This document shows positions 1 to 5,871 of a DNA stretch of 5,875 bases, piece by piece. The notes under the pieces were generated by a model, which did not search any database, had not been told where the DNA came from, and saw only the letters and a program-made list of their open reading frames with translations. The position numbers and the translations under genes were made by a program. Each line of letters starts with the position of its first letter. The first letter of the stretch is position 1. Origin of the DNA: an uncultured Bacteroidales bacterium (lineage in GTDB: Bacteria; Bacteroidota; Bacteroidia; Bacteroidales; UBA932); contig CAMEBJ010000081.1 in NCBI GenBank assembly GCA_945912085.1, forward strand, positions 1 to 5,875. Direction: 5' to 3'.

Positions 1-1
1 T

Positions 2-583
2 TGCACCTACACCGCCCTCAAGGAGGTCGAAAAAGAACTGAACATCGCAGGAGTAGAAACAGAGATATTCCACATCGGCACCAAGCCCCTGTCTGGTTGC
101 CTGGGATGCGCCCGCTGTCTGGAAAACGGTGGTAAATGCTTTATGGATGATTCCGTGAACGCATTCCTGGAGAAAGCTGCAACGGCAGATGGTTTTGTCT
201 TCGGCAGCCCGGTGCATTTCGCCAGCGCAAGCGGAGCGATTACCTCCTTTATGGACAGGGCTTTCTACGGCAAGGGCAATCTTTTCCGTTTCAAGCCTGC
301 CGCAGCAATCGCAAGTTGCCGCAGGGGTGGGGCAACCGCCACCTTCGACCAGTTGAACAAGTATTTCACCATCTCCTCAATGCCTGTGGTGTCATCGAAG
401 TACTGGAATATGGTCCATGGCAACAAGCCCGAGGAGGTCGTACGCGACGAGGAGGGGATGCAGACAATGAGGGAATTGGGCAAGAATATGGCCTGGCTTC
501 TGAAATGCATCGAAGCCGGTCGCCTCAGCGGAATAGAACTTCCTGTGCCGGAAGCTCCTGTCAAGACCAATTATATAAGGTAA
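2..583 (+). CDS. Flavodoxin-family NAD(P)H-dependent oxidoreductase with Isf-type Fe-S cysteine motif (5'-partial)
   Basis: The frame is open from base 2 to the TAA at 581-583, giving 193 visible residues. The true start is upstream of the window: the visible part begins with CTYTALKEVEKEL, the helix that normally follows the FMN phosphate-binding loop of the NADPH-dependent FMN reductase fold, so perhaps only 10-20 residues are missing. Visible residues 33-46 read CLGCARCLENGGKC, a CX2CX2CX6C cluster matching the CX2CX2CX4-7C pattern that holds a 4Fe-4S cluster in archaeal and bacterial iron-sulfur flavoproteins. The segment FGSPVHFASASGAITSFMDR matches the family's second FMN-contacting loop and following helix. 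A soluble FMN protein passing electrons between NAD(P)H or ferredoxin and an acceptor is inferred; the substrate is unknown. An ATG at 143 is internal, because the upstream codons contain the cysteine motif. No + strand neighbour is seen, so operon membership cannot be judged. Confidence 0.87.
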   Translation, partial: CTYTALKEVEKELNIAGVETEIFHIGTKPLSGCLGCARCLENGGKCFMDDSVNAFLEKAATADGFVFGSPVHFASASGAITSFMDRAFYGKGNLFRFKPAAAIASCRRGGATATFDQLNKYFTISSMPVVSSKYWNMVHGNKPEEVVRDEEGMQTMRELGKNMAWLLKCIEAGRLSGIELPVPEAPVKTNYIR

Positions 584-602
584 TATTTACAATATTGAAC
601 TT

Positions 603-795
603 AAGTCTCGCAAGACGAAACACCTTGTTTGAAGATGCTTTAGCATCGATAGTAAGTCCTTTCCCCGAGGTCGTGAGCGGAAAGCAAAACAGTCCAGCGG
701 ACTTTTTGCAGCGAGCAGCCCGGAGGGACGGTGAGGATTTAGGATAGGGGTAACGTAGATGAGAAATGTGCGGTTGGAAGAAGTTTCGCAAGACG
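603..795 (+). repeat. Pair of 15-base direct repeats (AAGTYTCGCAAGACG) 178 bases apart
   Basis: Copy 1 is at 603-617 (AAGTCTCGCAAGACG) and copy 2 at 781-795 (AAGTTTCGCAAGACG); they match at 14 of 15 bases. Each contains TCGCAAGA, and copy 1 can form a small GTCT/AGAC hairpin with loop CGCA. The interval between them contains most of the predicted hairpins, so the copies may mark the ends or internal boundaries of an interspersed element. Chance is unlikely but not excluded for a single pair. Confidence 0.5.
684..709 (+). terminator. Possible rho-independent terminator or element hairpin downstream of the flavoprotein gene
   Basis: GCAAAA (684-689), bulged C690, AGTCC (691-695), loop AGC, GGACT (699-703) and TTTTGC (704-709) form an 11-bp stem with one bulge. 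Read on the + strand, the AGTCC/GGACT stem is followed by four more T after the final stem base, as in a short intrinsic terminator. It lies about 100 bases after the TAA at 581-583, which is rather far. The core stem is only 5 bp and the A/T arms pair with each other, so it may instead be one arm of the surrounding structured element. Confidence 0.3.
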
Positions 796-838
796 CACAA
801 CCCTCACGATAATAGAAAATTATGAACTTGCGAAACTT
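781..838. repeat. 12-base perfect inverted repeat
   Basis: AAGTTTCGCAAG at 781-792 is the exact reverse complement of CTTGCGAAACTT at 827-838, with a 34-base spacer. The left arm overlaps the second copy of the 15-base direct repeat. It could be a long-range stem at the 3' end of the intergenic element, or end sequences of a small element in opposite orientation. Confidence 0.55.
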
Positions 839-855
839 GAGGAGTGAATATTCCG

Positions 856-900
856 AAAAAAAGAAAGGGTGACTGAAGGTCCGTTGACCACAGCCACCCT
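856..900 (-). terminator. Rho-independent terminator of the nhaA-FKBP-DUF3127 operon
   Basis: Read on the minus strand, AGGGTG (900-895) pairs with CACCCT (871-866), CTG/CAG (893-891 with 875-873) adds three pairs, and GGTC/GACC (889-886 with 881-878) closes a four-base AACG loop. Small mismatches at 894/872 and 890/876-877 interrupt the stem. A TTTCTTTTTTT tract follows immediately (866-856, the first T shared with the stem). The hairpin starts about 22 bases past the stop codon of the DUF3127 gene, the expected place for the end of this operon's transcript. Confidence 0.88.
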
Positions 901-922
901 GTTCTTTCAGCGAATGCCGTTG

Positions 923-1300
923 TCAGAACGGCAAATCGTCTTCATCGAGAGTTCCGGCAGGCTCTTCCATCGGAGGAGGAGGCATCGGACCGGGATCCTG
1001 TGACGGAGCACTTGCCGCAGGAGCGGCAGATTCGATTCTCCACGCCCTGACGTCAGTGTACCAGCGCCCGTTGTACTCCCTGCTGCTCAGATTGAAGGAC
1101 ACTTTCACCTTGTCCCCGTCATTGTGCCTTGCAAGATCCCTGACCTTGTCTTCGCCCCAGACGTTCATACAGACCTGGGTCGGGAAGTTTCCCTCCTGAT
1201 ACTCAAAGATGAACTCCTGCTTTGACCATGGACCTCGTGCCGAACTGCCGTTCTGCACATTTAGCTTGCGGACTATCCTGCCTTCAAGTTCCAATGACAT
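923..1300 (-). CDS. DUF3127 (OB-fold-like) protein with an SSB-like C-terminal tip
   Basis: This complete 125-residue cytoplasmic protein belongs, by recognition, to the DUF3127 family, widespread in Bacteroidota and of undefined function. Residues 1-90 form the conserved domain: the start MSLELEGRIV, then SSARGPWSKQEFIFEY (19-34), VCMNVWGEDKV (43-53) and YNGRWYTDVRAWRIE (76-90). The alternating strands and the CMNVWG segment suggest a small OB-fold, as in single-stranded DNA-binding proteins. Residues 91-118 are a low-complexity Ala/Pro/Ser linker, and the protein ends DEDDLPF, which closely resembles the acidic SSB C-terminal tip (DDDIPF in E. coli) that docks DNA-repair enzymes. DNA binding is therefore inferred, not shown. 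The gene is last in a leftward operon, 14 bases after the FKBP gene and just before a strong terminator. An AGGAG lies only 2 bases before the ATG, so the start rests on conservation of the N-terminus. Confidence 0.88.
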   Translation of the reverse strand: MSLELEGRIVRKLNVQNGSSARGPWSKQEFIFEYQEGNFPTQVCMNVWGEDKVRDLARHNDGDKVKVSFNLSSREYNGRWYTDVRAWRIESAAPAASAPSQDPGPMPPPPMEEPAGTLDEDDLPF

Positions 1301-1314
1301 AACTCCTTGACTCT

Positions 1315-2070
1315 TTATTTGGATTCTTCTTCTGTTGCAGGAACTTTGCCAACCTTCACGACATCAACGTCGAAGATAAGCACTGAGTTAGGACCGATCT
1401 TGCCCATATTGCGCTGACCGTAACCGAGTTCTGCAGGGATGTAGAGCTGGATCTTTCCGCCCTCTCCAACGAGCTGGAGACCTTCTGTCCAACCTTTCAC
1501 AACGCGGTTGAGCATCATCTTGACAGGCTCGCCTTCCTTGTCGGAAGCGTCAAACTCGGTTCCGTCGATGAGGGTACCTGTGTAGTGAACGTAAACTGTG
1601 TCGACAGGACCTGCCTTAACCTCGTTGCCTTCAGCAAGAATCCTGTACTGAAGACCGCTCTCAGTAACGTTGATTCCGTCTTTCATCTTGTTCTCCTCGA
1701 GGAATTTCTCTCCTTCCTTGAGGTTCTTTTCAGCCTCGTAGGCACTTCTCTTCTGGATGAAGTTGTTGAAGAGTTCGTTCATCTTGTCTGGGCTGATCTT
1801 GAACTGATCGTTGAAATCAGGGTCGTTAGGGGTTCCCTCAGCCTTGATGAAGTCCATCATACCTTTTTTGATGGCTGCGTAGTTGAGGTCCTCTCCGAAG
1901 TTGTTGGCTTTGATGAAGTAACCGAAGTTCACTCCGATGAGGTAGCTCACTGAGTCAGTCTCGGCAGCTGTAGGAAGCTGTGCCTCGATGTCTACGCTGG
2001 ATGATGATTTGCAGGAAACTGCAAGAGCAAGGGCAGTTGCTGCGATTGCGATGAATTTGATTGTTTTCAT
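1315..2070 (-). CDS. Lipoprotein FKBP-type peptidyl-prolyl cis-trans isomerase (FKBP_N plus FKBP_C)
   Basis: This complete 251-residue protein should be an exported proline isomerase and folding helper. Residues 1-20 are a lipoprotein signal peptide ending in LAVSC, so lipidation at Cys20 is expected; KSSSSVD follows, without the acidic run usually associated with surface export in Bacteroides, so a periplasm-facing anchor is the better guess. Residues about 37-135 are the helical FKBP_N dimerisation region (SVSYLIGVNFGYFIK near the start, then a charged EAEKNLKEGEKFLEENK helix). Residues about 150-241 are the FKBP_C catalytic domain. Active-site counterparts of FKBP12 are present: Tyr163 (HYTG), Phe173-Asp174 (EFDAS), Val190-Val191 and Trp194 (RVVKGW), Tyr217 (LGYG) and Phe233. 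The architecture resembles FkpA and Mip. It starts 5 bases after the nhaA stop with an A/T-rich, Shine-Dalgarno-less leader, so cotranscription is likely. Clients are unknown. Confidence 0.94.
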   Translation of the reverse strand: MKTIKFIAIAATALALAVSCKSSSSVDIEAQLPTAAETDSVSYLIGVNFGYFIKANNFGEDLNYAAIKKGMMDFIKAEGTPNDPDFNDQFKISPDKMNELFNNFIQKRSAYEAEKNLKEGEKFLEENKMKDGINVTESGLQYRILAEGNEVKAGPVDTVYVHYTGTLIDGTEFDASDKEGEPVKMMLNRVVKGWTEGLQLVGEGGKIQLYIPAELGYGQRNMGKIGPNSVLIFDVDVVKVGKVPATEEESK

Positions 2071-2075
2071 AATGT

Positions 2076-3503
2076 TTAAATATTGTTATTGGTTTTTACT
2101 TTGTTCTTGTTCTTTGGAAGTATCTGTTCCGCAGTCAGCTTCTTCGCCTTTCCCTTGCAGGTCAGGCTGACGGCAAGCAACCCGCAGAGGGCGGCTGTGG
2201 TGGATGTCAGCAGAATGCTGATCTTTCCGATGTCAACAAGTCCCGGATCGGAGAATGCCAGGCCGTTCACAAAGATTGACATCGTGAATCCGATTCCGCC
2301 GAGCACTCCGGCAGAGGCGAGCTGTATCCAGGTGACTCCGGAAGGCTTGTCGGCAAGCCTGCATTTGATGCTGAGGAAGCTGAAAAGGAAAATTCCTATC
2401 GGCTTGCCGAAGAGCAGTCCGAAGAAGATTCCCAGGGTGATTGACGGGATACTTCCTCCGAAAAGGTCGAGGCTGAGCGGGACTCCGGCATTTGCAAGGG
2501 CGAAAATCGGCATCACAAGGAAATTGACAATCGGGTGCAGACGGCTCTCCAGCCTGTGCATCAGAGGGTCAACCTTGTCGATTTCCTGATTCATGCTATG
2601 GATGATGTGCTGCTGCTCGGGACTTGCAAGGATGTTCACCTGTGCATTGCTCGTGAGTCTGAACTTTTCCAGCAGGTAACCGATTTTGGTCTGGAACTTG
2701 ATTTCGTTGATGTTTCCGCGTGACGGAATCACGGTGGCGAGCAGAACTCCGGCGATGGTCGCGTGGATTCCGGATTTGTAGGTAAAATACCACATAAACA
2801 AGCCCGGAATGACGTACAGTGCCATATTTTTGACCCTTGCCCTGTTGAAAATCAGCAGTATTAACCAGATCAGTCCGGCATATATCAGGAAGTTGAGATG
2901 CAGGGCGTGGGTAGGGTAGAAGATGGCCAGGACTATGATTGCCCCGAGGTCGTCAACGATGGCGAGGGCGGTCAGGAACACTTTGATTCCTATAGGGACC
3001 CTGTCTCCAAGAATGGAGAGCACACCCACGGCGAAGGCGATGTCGGTTGCCATCGGGATTCCCCATCCGTGTGCCGTGTCAGGATTGCCGTGGTTGAAGA
3101 TGGAGAAGATGAGAGCCGGGACAACCATTCCTCCAAGGGCTGCCATTATCGGAAGAATCGACCTTCTGACCGAGGAGAGCTGGCCCACAAGAATCTCCCT
3201 CTTGATTTCCAGCCCGACAACGAAGAAGAAGACCGCCATCAGGGCATCGTTCACCCAGTCCCTGAGGCTCATCTCAAGGGTGAAGTTGCCGATGTTGATG
3301 CTTGCGTTCTGATCCCACATCCTGTCGAACCACTGTCCGCCTGGAACTGTAGCCAGAATCACCGCAATGATGGCGCAGGCAAGGAGCAGAATCCCGCCTG
3401 TCGCTTCATTGTGAATGAAGTTGTTGAAAACATGAAGTATTTCCCGGTTCCTGTACTGCGAAATGTTGCCTTCCGCGGCATTTCTACCTTTTGTAACAGC
3501 CAT
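2076..3503 (-). CDS. nhaA: Na+/H+ antiporter NhaA
   Basis: This complete 475-residue inner-membrane protein exchanges cytoplasmic Na+ (or Li+) for external H+, supporting pH and salt homeostasis. About twelve hydrophobic segments run from residue 33 to 448. Residues known from E. coli NhaA are conserved: the unwound-helix Thr153-Asp154 (T132/D133), the ion-binding pair Asp184-Asp185 (D163/D164), Lys367 (K300), His247 (H225), and Glu99 and Glu103 (E78/E82). In the pH-sensor area RLESRLHP, Glu319 and His323 match E252 and H256, while H253 is replaced by Ser320. The protein is longer than the 388-residue E. coli protein because of an N-terminal extension of about 21 residues, a loop insertion of about 45 residues between the eighth and ninth membrane segments (roughly 262-316), and a basic C-terminal tail. 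It is first in the operon. The start has an A-rich leader without Shine-Dalgarno, usual in Bacteroidota. Confidence 0.97.
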   Translation of the reverse strand: MAVTKGRNAAEGNISQYRNREILHVFNNFIHNEATGGILLLACAIIAVILATVPGGQWFDRMWDQNASINIGNFTLEMSLRDWVNDALMAVFFFVVGLEIKREILVGQLSSVRRSILPIMAALGGMVVPALIFSIFNHGNPDTAHGWGIPMATDIAFAVGVLSILGDRVPIGIKVFLTALAIVDDLGAIIVLAIFYPTHALHLNFLIYAGLIWLILLIFNRARVKNMALYVIPGLFMWYFTYKSGIHATIAGVLLATVIPSRGNINEIKFQTKIGYLLEKFRLTSNAQVNILASPEQQHIIHSMNQEIDKVDPLMHRLESRLHPIVNFLVMPIFALANAGVPLSLDLFGGSIPSITLGIFFGLLFGKPIGIFLFSFLSIKCRLADKPSGVTWIQLASAGVLGGIGFTMSIFVNGLAFSDPGLVDIGKISILLTSTTAALCGLLAVSLTCKGKAKKLTAEQILPKNKNKVKTNNNI

Positions 3504-3570
3504 TGTCTTTGTTTTTTAGTAAACTTTCGAATGTTACCACCTGAAAGAAGTCTCTCCAGGGCATATTCCA

Positions 3571-3582
3571 CCCCTTTTGGGG
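3571..3582 (-). promoter_or_regulatory. Short GC hairpin at the 5' end of the nhaA leader
   Basis: On the minus strand this reads CCCCAAAAGGGG, a 4-bp all-GC stem with an A4 loop. If the TACCTTTG box at 3593-3600 is the promoter, the hairpin starts within about 10 bases of the transcript's 5' end, about 67 bases before the nhaA ATG. Such a position could stabilise the mRNA. It does not resemble the nhaA-associated riboswitches I know of. Confidence 0.35.
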
Positions 3583-3592
3583 ATAGAACCCG

Positions 3593-3623
3593 CAAAGGTA
3601 CAAATAAAAAAGACCAATAAAAA
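3593..3623 (-). promoter_or_regulatory. Candidate Bacteroidota-type promoter of the nhaA operon
   Basis: The minus strand at 3600-3593 reads TACCTTTG, an exact match to the TAnnTTTG -7 box used by the primary sigma factor of Bacteroides. The -33 region about 20 bases upstream is only a T run (TTTTTA) rather than TTTG; a TTG at 3617-3615 is spaced too closely (14 bases). A start near 3585-3588 would give a leader of roughly 83 nt before the nhaA ATG at 3503. Confidence 0.55.
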
Positions 3624-3655
3624 TTTGTCAGGTAGAAATTATTGTTTTAATTTAG
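3624..3655 (+). promoter_or_regulatory. Candidate promoter of recQ
   Basis: TTTG at 3624-3627, then 20 bases, then TAATTTAG at 3648-3655 (seven of eight to TAnnTTTG if the n positions are ignored as free). This fits the Bacteroidota -33/-7 layout and would start transcription about 10-15 bases before the ATG at 3676. It lies back to back with the nhaA promoter candidate. The -7 box is imperfect, so this is tentative. Confidence 0.35.
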
Positions 3656-3675
3656 TTGAATTAATTTCAGAGAAT

Positions 3676-5871
3676 ATGGAAATCAGTTCTGCGGATCTTC
3701 ATTCGAAATTGAAGGAATTCTTTGGCTTTGACACATTTAAGGCGGGCCAGGAGGAAATTATTACCCATCTCATTGGAGGTGACAATGCTTTTGTACTTAT
3801 GCCGACGGGAGGGGGCAAATCCCTCTGCTACCAGTTGCCGGCCCTTGTGATGGAAGGCACTGCTATTGTCATTTCTCCTCTGATTGCCCTGATGAAGAAT
3901 CAGGTGGATGCCATCAGGGGTTTTGTGGACGGAAAGGATGGCATTGCACATTTCCTCAATTCCTCCCTTTCGAAGGCTCAGGTCACCGAAGTGAAGGAAG
4001 ACCTTCTCTCGGGAGTGACGAAGTTGCTTTATGTTGCCCCTGAATCATTGACCAAGGCAGAAAACATCTCCCTGCTGAAAGAAATAAGAATCTCTTTCTA
4101 CGCGGTTGACGAGGCGCATTGCATTTCCGAATGGGGACACGACTTCCGGCCGGAATACCGCCGCATCAGGGCAATAATAGACGAAATCGGCAGAGCTCCC
4201 CTGATTGCCCTCACAGCCACAGCCACGCCTAAGGTGCAGAGCGACATATTGAAAAATCTGGGAATCGCGGATGCGAGGGTCTTCAAGTCGTCGTTCAACA
4301 GACCGAATCTCTACTATGAAATAAGGGACAAGTCCGACCCCAAGAGGGAAATAATCAAGTTCATAAAACAGCATCCGCGCCGTTCGGGAATAATATATTG
4401 CCTCAGCCGCAAGAAAGTTGAGGAACTTGCCGAGTTGTTGAATATCAACGGTATAAAGGCTCTTCCATACCACGCCGGACTTGATGCGAAGACCCGAGCG
4501 GAGAACCAGGACCGCTTCCTGATGGAGGATGTGGACGTGATTGTGGCAACAATCGCATTCGGTATGGGAATCGACAAGCCTGACGTGCGTTTTGTCATTC
4601 ATTACGACATTCCGAAGAGCATTGAGGGATATTATCAAGAGACAGGTCGTGCCGGCAGGGATGGCAAGGAAGGAATCTGCCTGACATTCTACAGCGAGAA
4701 GGACATACGAAAACTTGAGAAGTTTATGCAGGGCAAGCCAATCGCCGAGCAGGAAATCGGAAAGCAGCTTCTGATGGAAACCGTCTCTTACGCAGAGTCG
4801 AACCAGTGCCGCAGGAAACTGCTGCTCAATTACTTCGGCGAGGACTACACCAAAGACAACTGCGGAGCGTGCGACAACTGCCTGCACCCGAAGGCAACTT
4901 TCGACGGGAAGGAGGATTTGTGCCTGCTGATGGATCTCATACTTTCAATGCCGGAGCATTTCAAGGCGGAGTATCTGGCCAACATTCTTGCAGGTGTCTC
5001 AAATTCACTCATCAAATCCTATAGGCACGACCACTCGGAGTTTTTCGGTGCAGGGGCTCCTCACACGGTGAAATTCTGGCTTGCAGTCATCAGGCAGGGT
5101 CTCCTGCTGCATCTGCTTGAAAAGGAAATCGAGTCTTATGGTCTTATCTCAGTTTCAGAGAAGGGAATGGAATTCCGCGAGGCTCCATATTCCGTAAACC
5201 TTACTCAGGACAGGGAGTTTGCCGAAGGCGAGGATGACGATGAAGACGTTTCAGCAGCCGTACCGAAAGGGGGTGGAGGAGACCAGGTTCTCCTGTCGAT
5301 GCTCAAGGATCTTCGCAAATCTATGTCAAAGAGACTGAACCTGCAGCAGTGGGTGATTTTCAGTGATGCGTCTCTTGAGGATATGTCGATTCTGTACCCT
5401 GTCACCTACGATGAGCTGAAGAATTGCCAGGGAGTCGGAGAGGGCAAGGCTCGCAAATTCGGAAAGAGTTTCATTGAACTCATCGGTAAATATGTACAGG
5501 AGAATGAGATAGACCGTCCTGACGATTTCATTCTCAAGACAACCCCGGGCAAATCCGCCAACAAGGTGTTCATCATCCAGAGCATCGACCGCAAACTCCC
5601 GCTTGAGGACATCGCTGCCGACAAGGGCCTTGAGATGGATGAACTTCTGACGGAAATCGAGGCGATTGTCTGCTCTGGAACGAAGCTCAACATAGACTAC
5701 TACATTGACCAGTCAATGGATGAGGATGTCGTTGATGACATCTACGACTATTTCAGGAACGAGGCCCAGTCCGATTCAATCAGCGAAGCCGTAGAGGAAC
5801 TCGGCCCTGACTACGACGAGCAGGACATCCGCATCGTCCGCATCAAATTCCTCTGCGAGGTCGCCAACTAA
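3676..5871 (+). CDS. recQ: ATP-dependent DNA helicase RecQ, Bacteroidota form with C-terminal extension
   Basis: This 3'-5' DNA helicase acts in recombination and replication-fork repair. From the ATG at 3676 it has 731 residues. It shows motif 0 (FGFDTFKAGQEEII, 16-29), Walker A MPTGGGKS (42-49), DEAH (145-148), the RecQ aromatic-rich loop SEWGHDFRPEYR (151-162), TATAT of motif III (180-184), the ATIAFGMGIDKPDVR motif V region and QETGRAGRDG of motif VI (321-330). Zinc ligands are Cys378, Cys396, Cys399 and Cys402, followed by a winged-helix RQC domain (about 410-510), an acidic EGEDDDED linker and an HRDC domain (about 535-610). Residues 625-731 are an extra part, probably the HTH_40-type helix-turn-helix domain, absent from the 609-residue E. 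coli protein. An in-frame ATG at 3577 would add 33 residues, but they are unlike RecQ and overlap the promoter region, so 3676 is preferred. No inactivating change is seen. Confidence 0.97.
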   Translation: MEISSADLHSKLKEFFGFDTFKAGQEEIITHLIGGDNAFVLMPTGGGKSLCYQLPALVMEGTAIVISPLIALMKNQVDAIRGFVDGKDGIAHFLNSSLSKAQVTEVKEDLLSGVTKLLYVAPESLTKAENISLLKEIRISFYAVDEAHCISEWGHDFRPEYRRIRAIIDEIGRAPLIALTATATPKVQSDILKNLGIADARVFKSSFNRPNLYYEIRDKSDPKREIIKFIKQHPRRSGIIYCLSRKKVEELAELLNINGIKALPYHAGLDAKTRAENQDRFLMEDVDVIVATIAFGMGIDKPDVRFVIHYDIPKSIEGYYQETGRAGRDGKEGICLTFYSEKDIRKLEKFMQGKPIAEQEIGKQLLMETVSYAESNQCRRKLLLNYFGEDYTKDNCGACDNCLHPKATFDGKEDLCLLMDLILSMPEHFKAEYLANILAGVSNSLIKSYRHDHSEFFGAGAPHTVKFWLAVIRQGLLLHLLEKEIESYGLISVSEKGMEFREAPYSVNLTQDREFAEGEDDDEDVSAAVPKGGGGDQVLLSMLKDLRKSMSKRLNLQQWVIFSDASLEDMSILYPVTYDELKNCQGVGEGKARKFGKSFIELIGKYVQENEIDRPDDFILKTTPGKSANKVFIIQSIDRKLPLEDIAADKGLEMDELLTEIEAIVCSGTKLNIDYYIDQSMDEDVVDDIYDYFRNEAQSDSISEAVEELGPDYDEQDIRIVRIKFLCEVAN

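Larger units (their letters stand above)
584..850. other. Gene-free, hairpin-rich intergenic stretch; candidate repeat element or structured RNA
   Basis: No convincing protein gene lies here; open frames on both strands lack recognisable domains. Instead there is dense local symmetry. GATGCT and AGCATC pair at 634-647. CTTTCC (659-664) can pair with GGAAAG (679-684). An 11-bp stem with one bulge occupies 684-709. CCC-GGA-GGG lies at 719-727. TGTGCG (767-772) can pair with CGCACA (794-799). A 12-base perfect inverted repeat lies at 781-792 and 827-838. The motif AAGTCTCGCAAGACG (603-617) recurs with one change at 781-795, 178 bases later. It could be an interspersed intergenic repeat, the 3' UTR of the flavoprotein gene, or a small RNA. 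No known RNA family was recognised and the orientation is not determined. Confidence 0.45.

Noticed and set aside
316..747. Open frame on the plus strand overlapping the flavoprotein gene and the intergenic stretch
   Set aside because: It overlaps the well-supported flavoprotein gene in another frame, and its product shows no domain.
561..800. Minus-strand open frame of 79 codons across the intergenic element
   Set aside because: The product has no recognised domain and the frame runs through several hairpins and repeats. It is more likely a chance translation of a repeat; many identical copies genome-wide would confirm that.
1301..1307. Shine-Dalgarno-like AGGAG directly before the DUF3127 start
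   Set aside because: The 2-base spacing is too short for efficient use and genes of this phylum seldom depend on such sites. It is noted only because it could wrongly suggest a later start codon, which conservation of the N-terminus argues against.
3504..3590. A known Na+, Li+ or nhaA-type riboswitch in the nhaA leader
   Set aside because: The leader is short and shows only a 4-bp GC hairpin and a weak palindrome; I cannot match it to a known riboswitch architecture.
3359..3595. Minus-strand frame starting in the nhaA leader
   Set aside because: Its TTG start lies within the -7 promoter box, so it would not be transcribed from that promoter, and most of it overlaps nhaA out of frame.
2898..3620. 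Open frame of 240 codons on the plus strand opposite nhaA
   Set aside because: The translation is rich in Asp, His, Gly and Arg with no domain, and it is antisense to conserved membrane segments of NhaA.
3577..3675. Upstream in-frame ATG extending RecQ by 33 residues
   Set aside because: The added residues do not look like a RecQ N-terminus, and the segment overlaps the nhaA promoter box at 3593-3600 and the candidate recQ promoter at 3624-3655. The start at 3676 places motif 0 at the usual distance.
4045..4887. Long open frame (280 codons) on the minus strand inside recQ
   Set aside because: It is antisense to conserved helicase motifs, has no recognisable domain, and is explained by the codon bias of the real gene.
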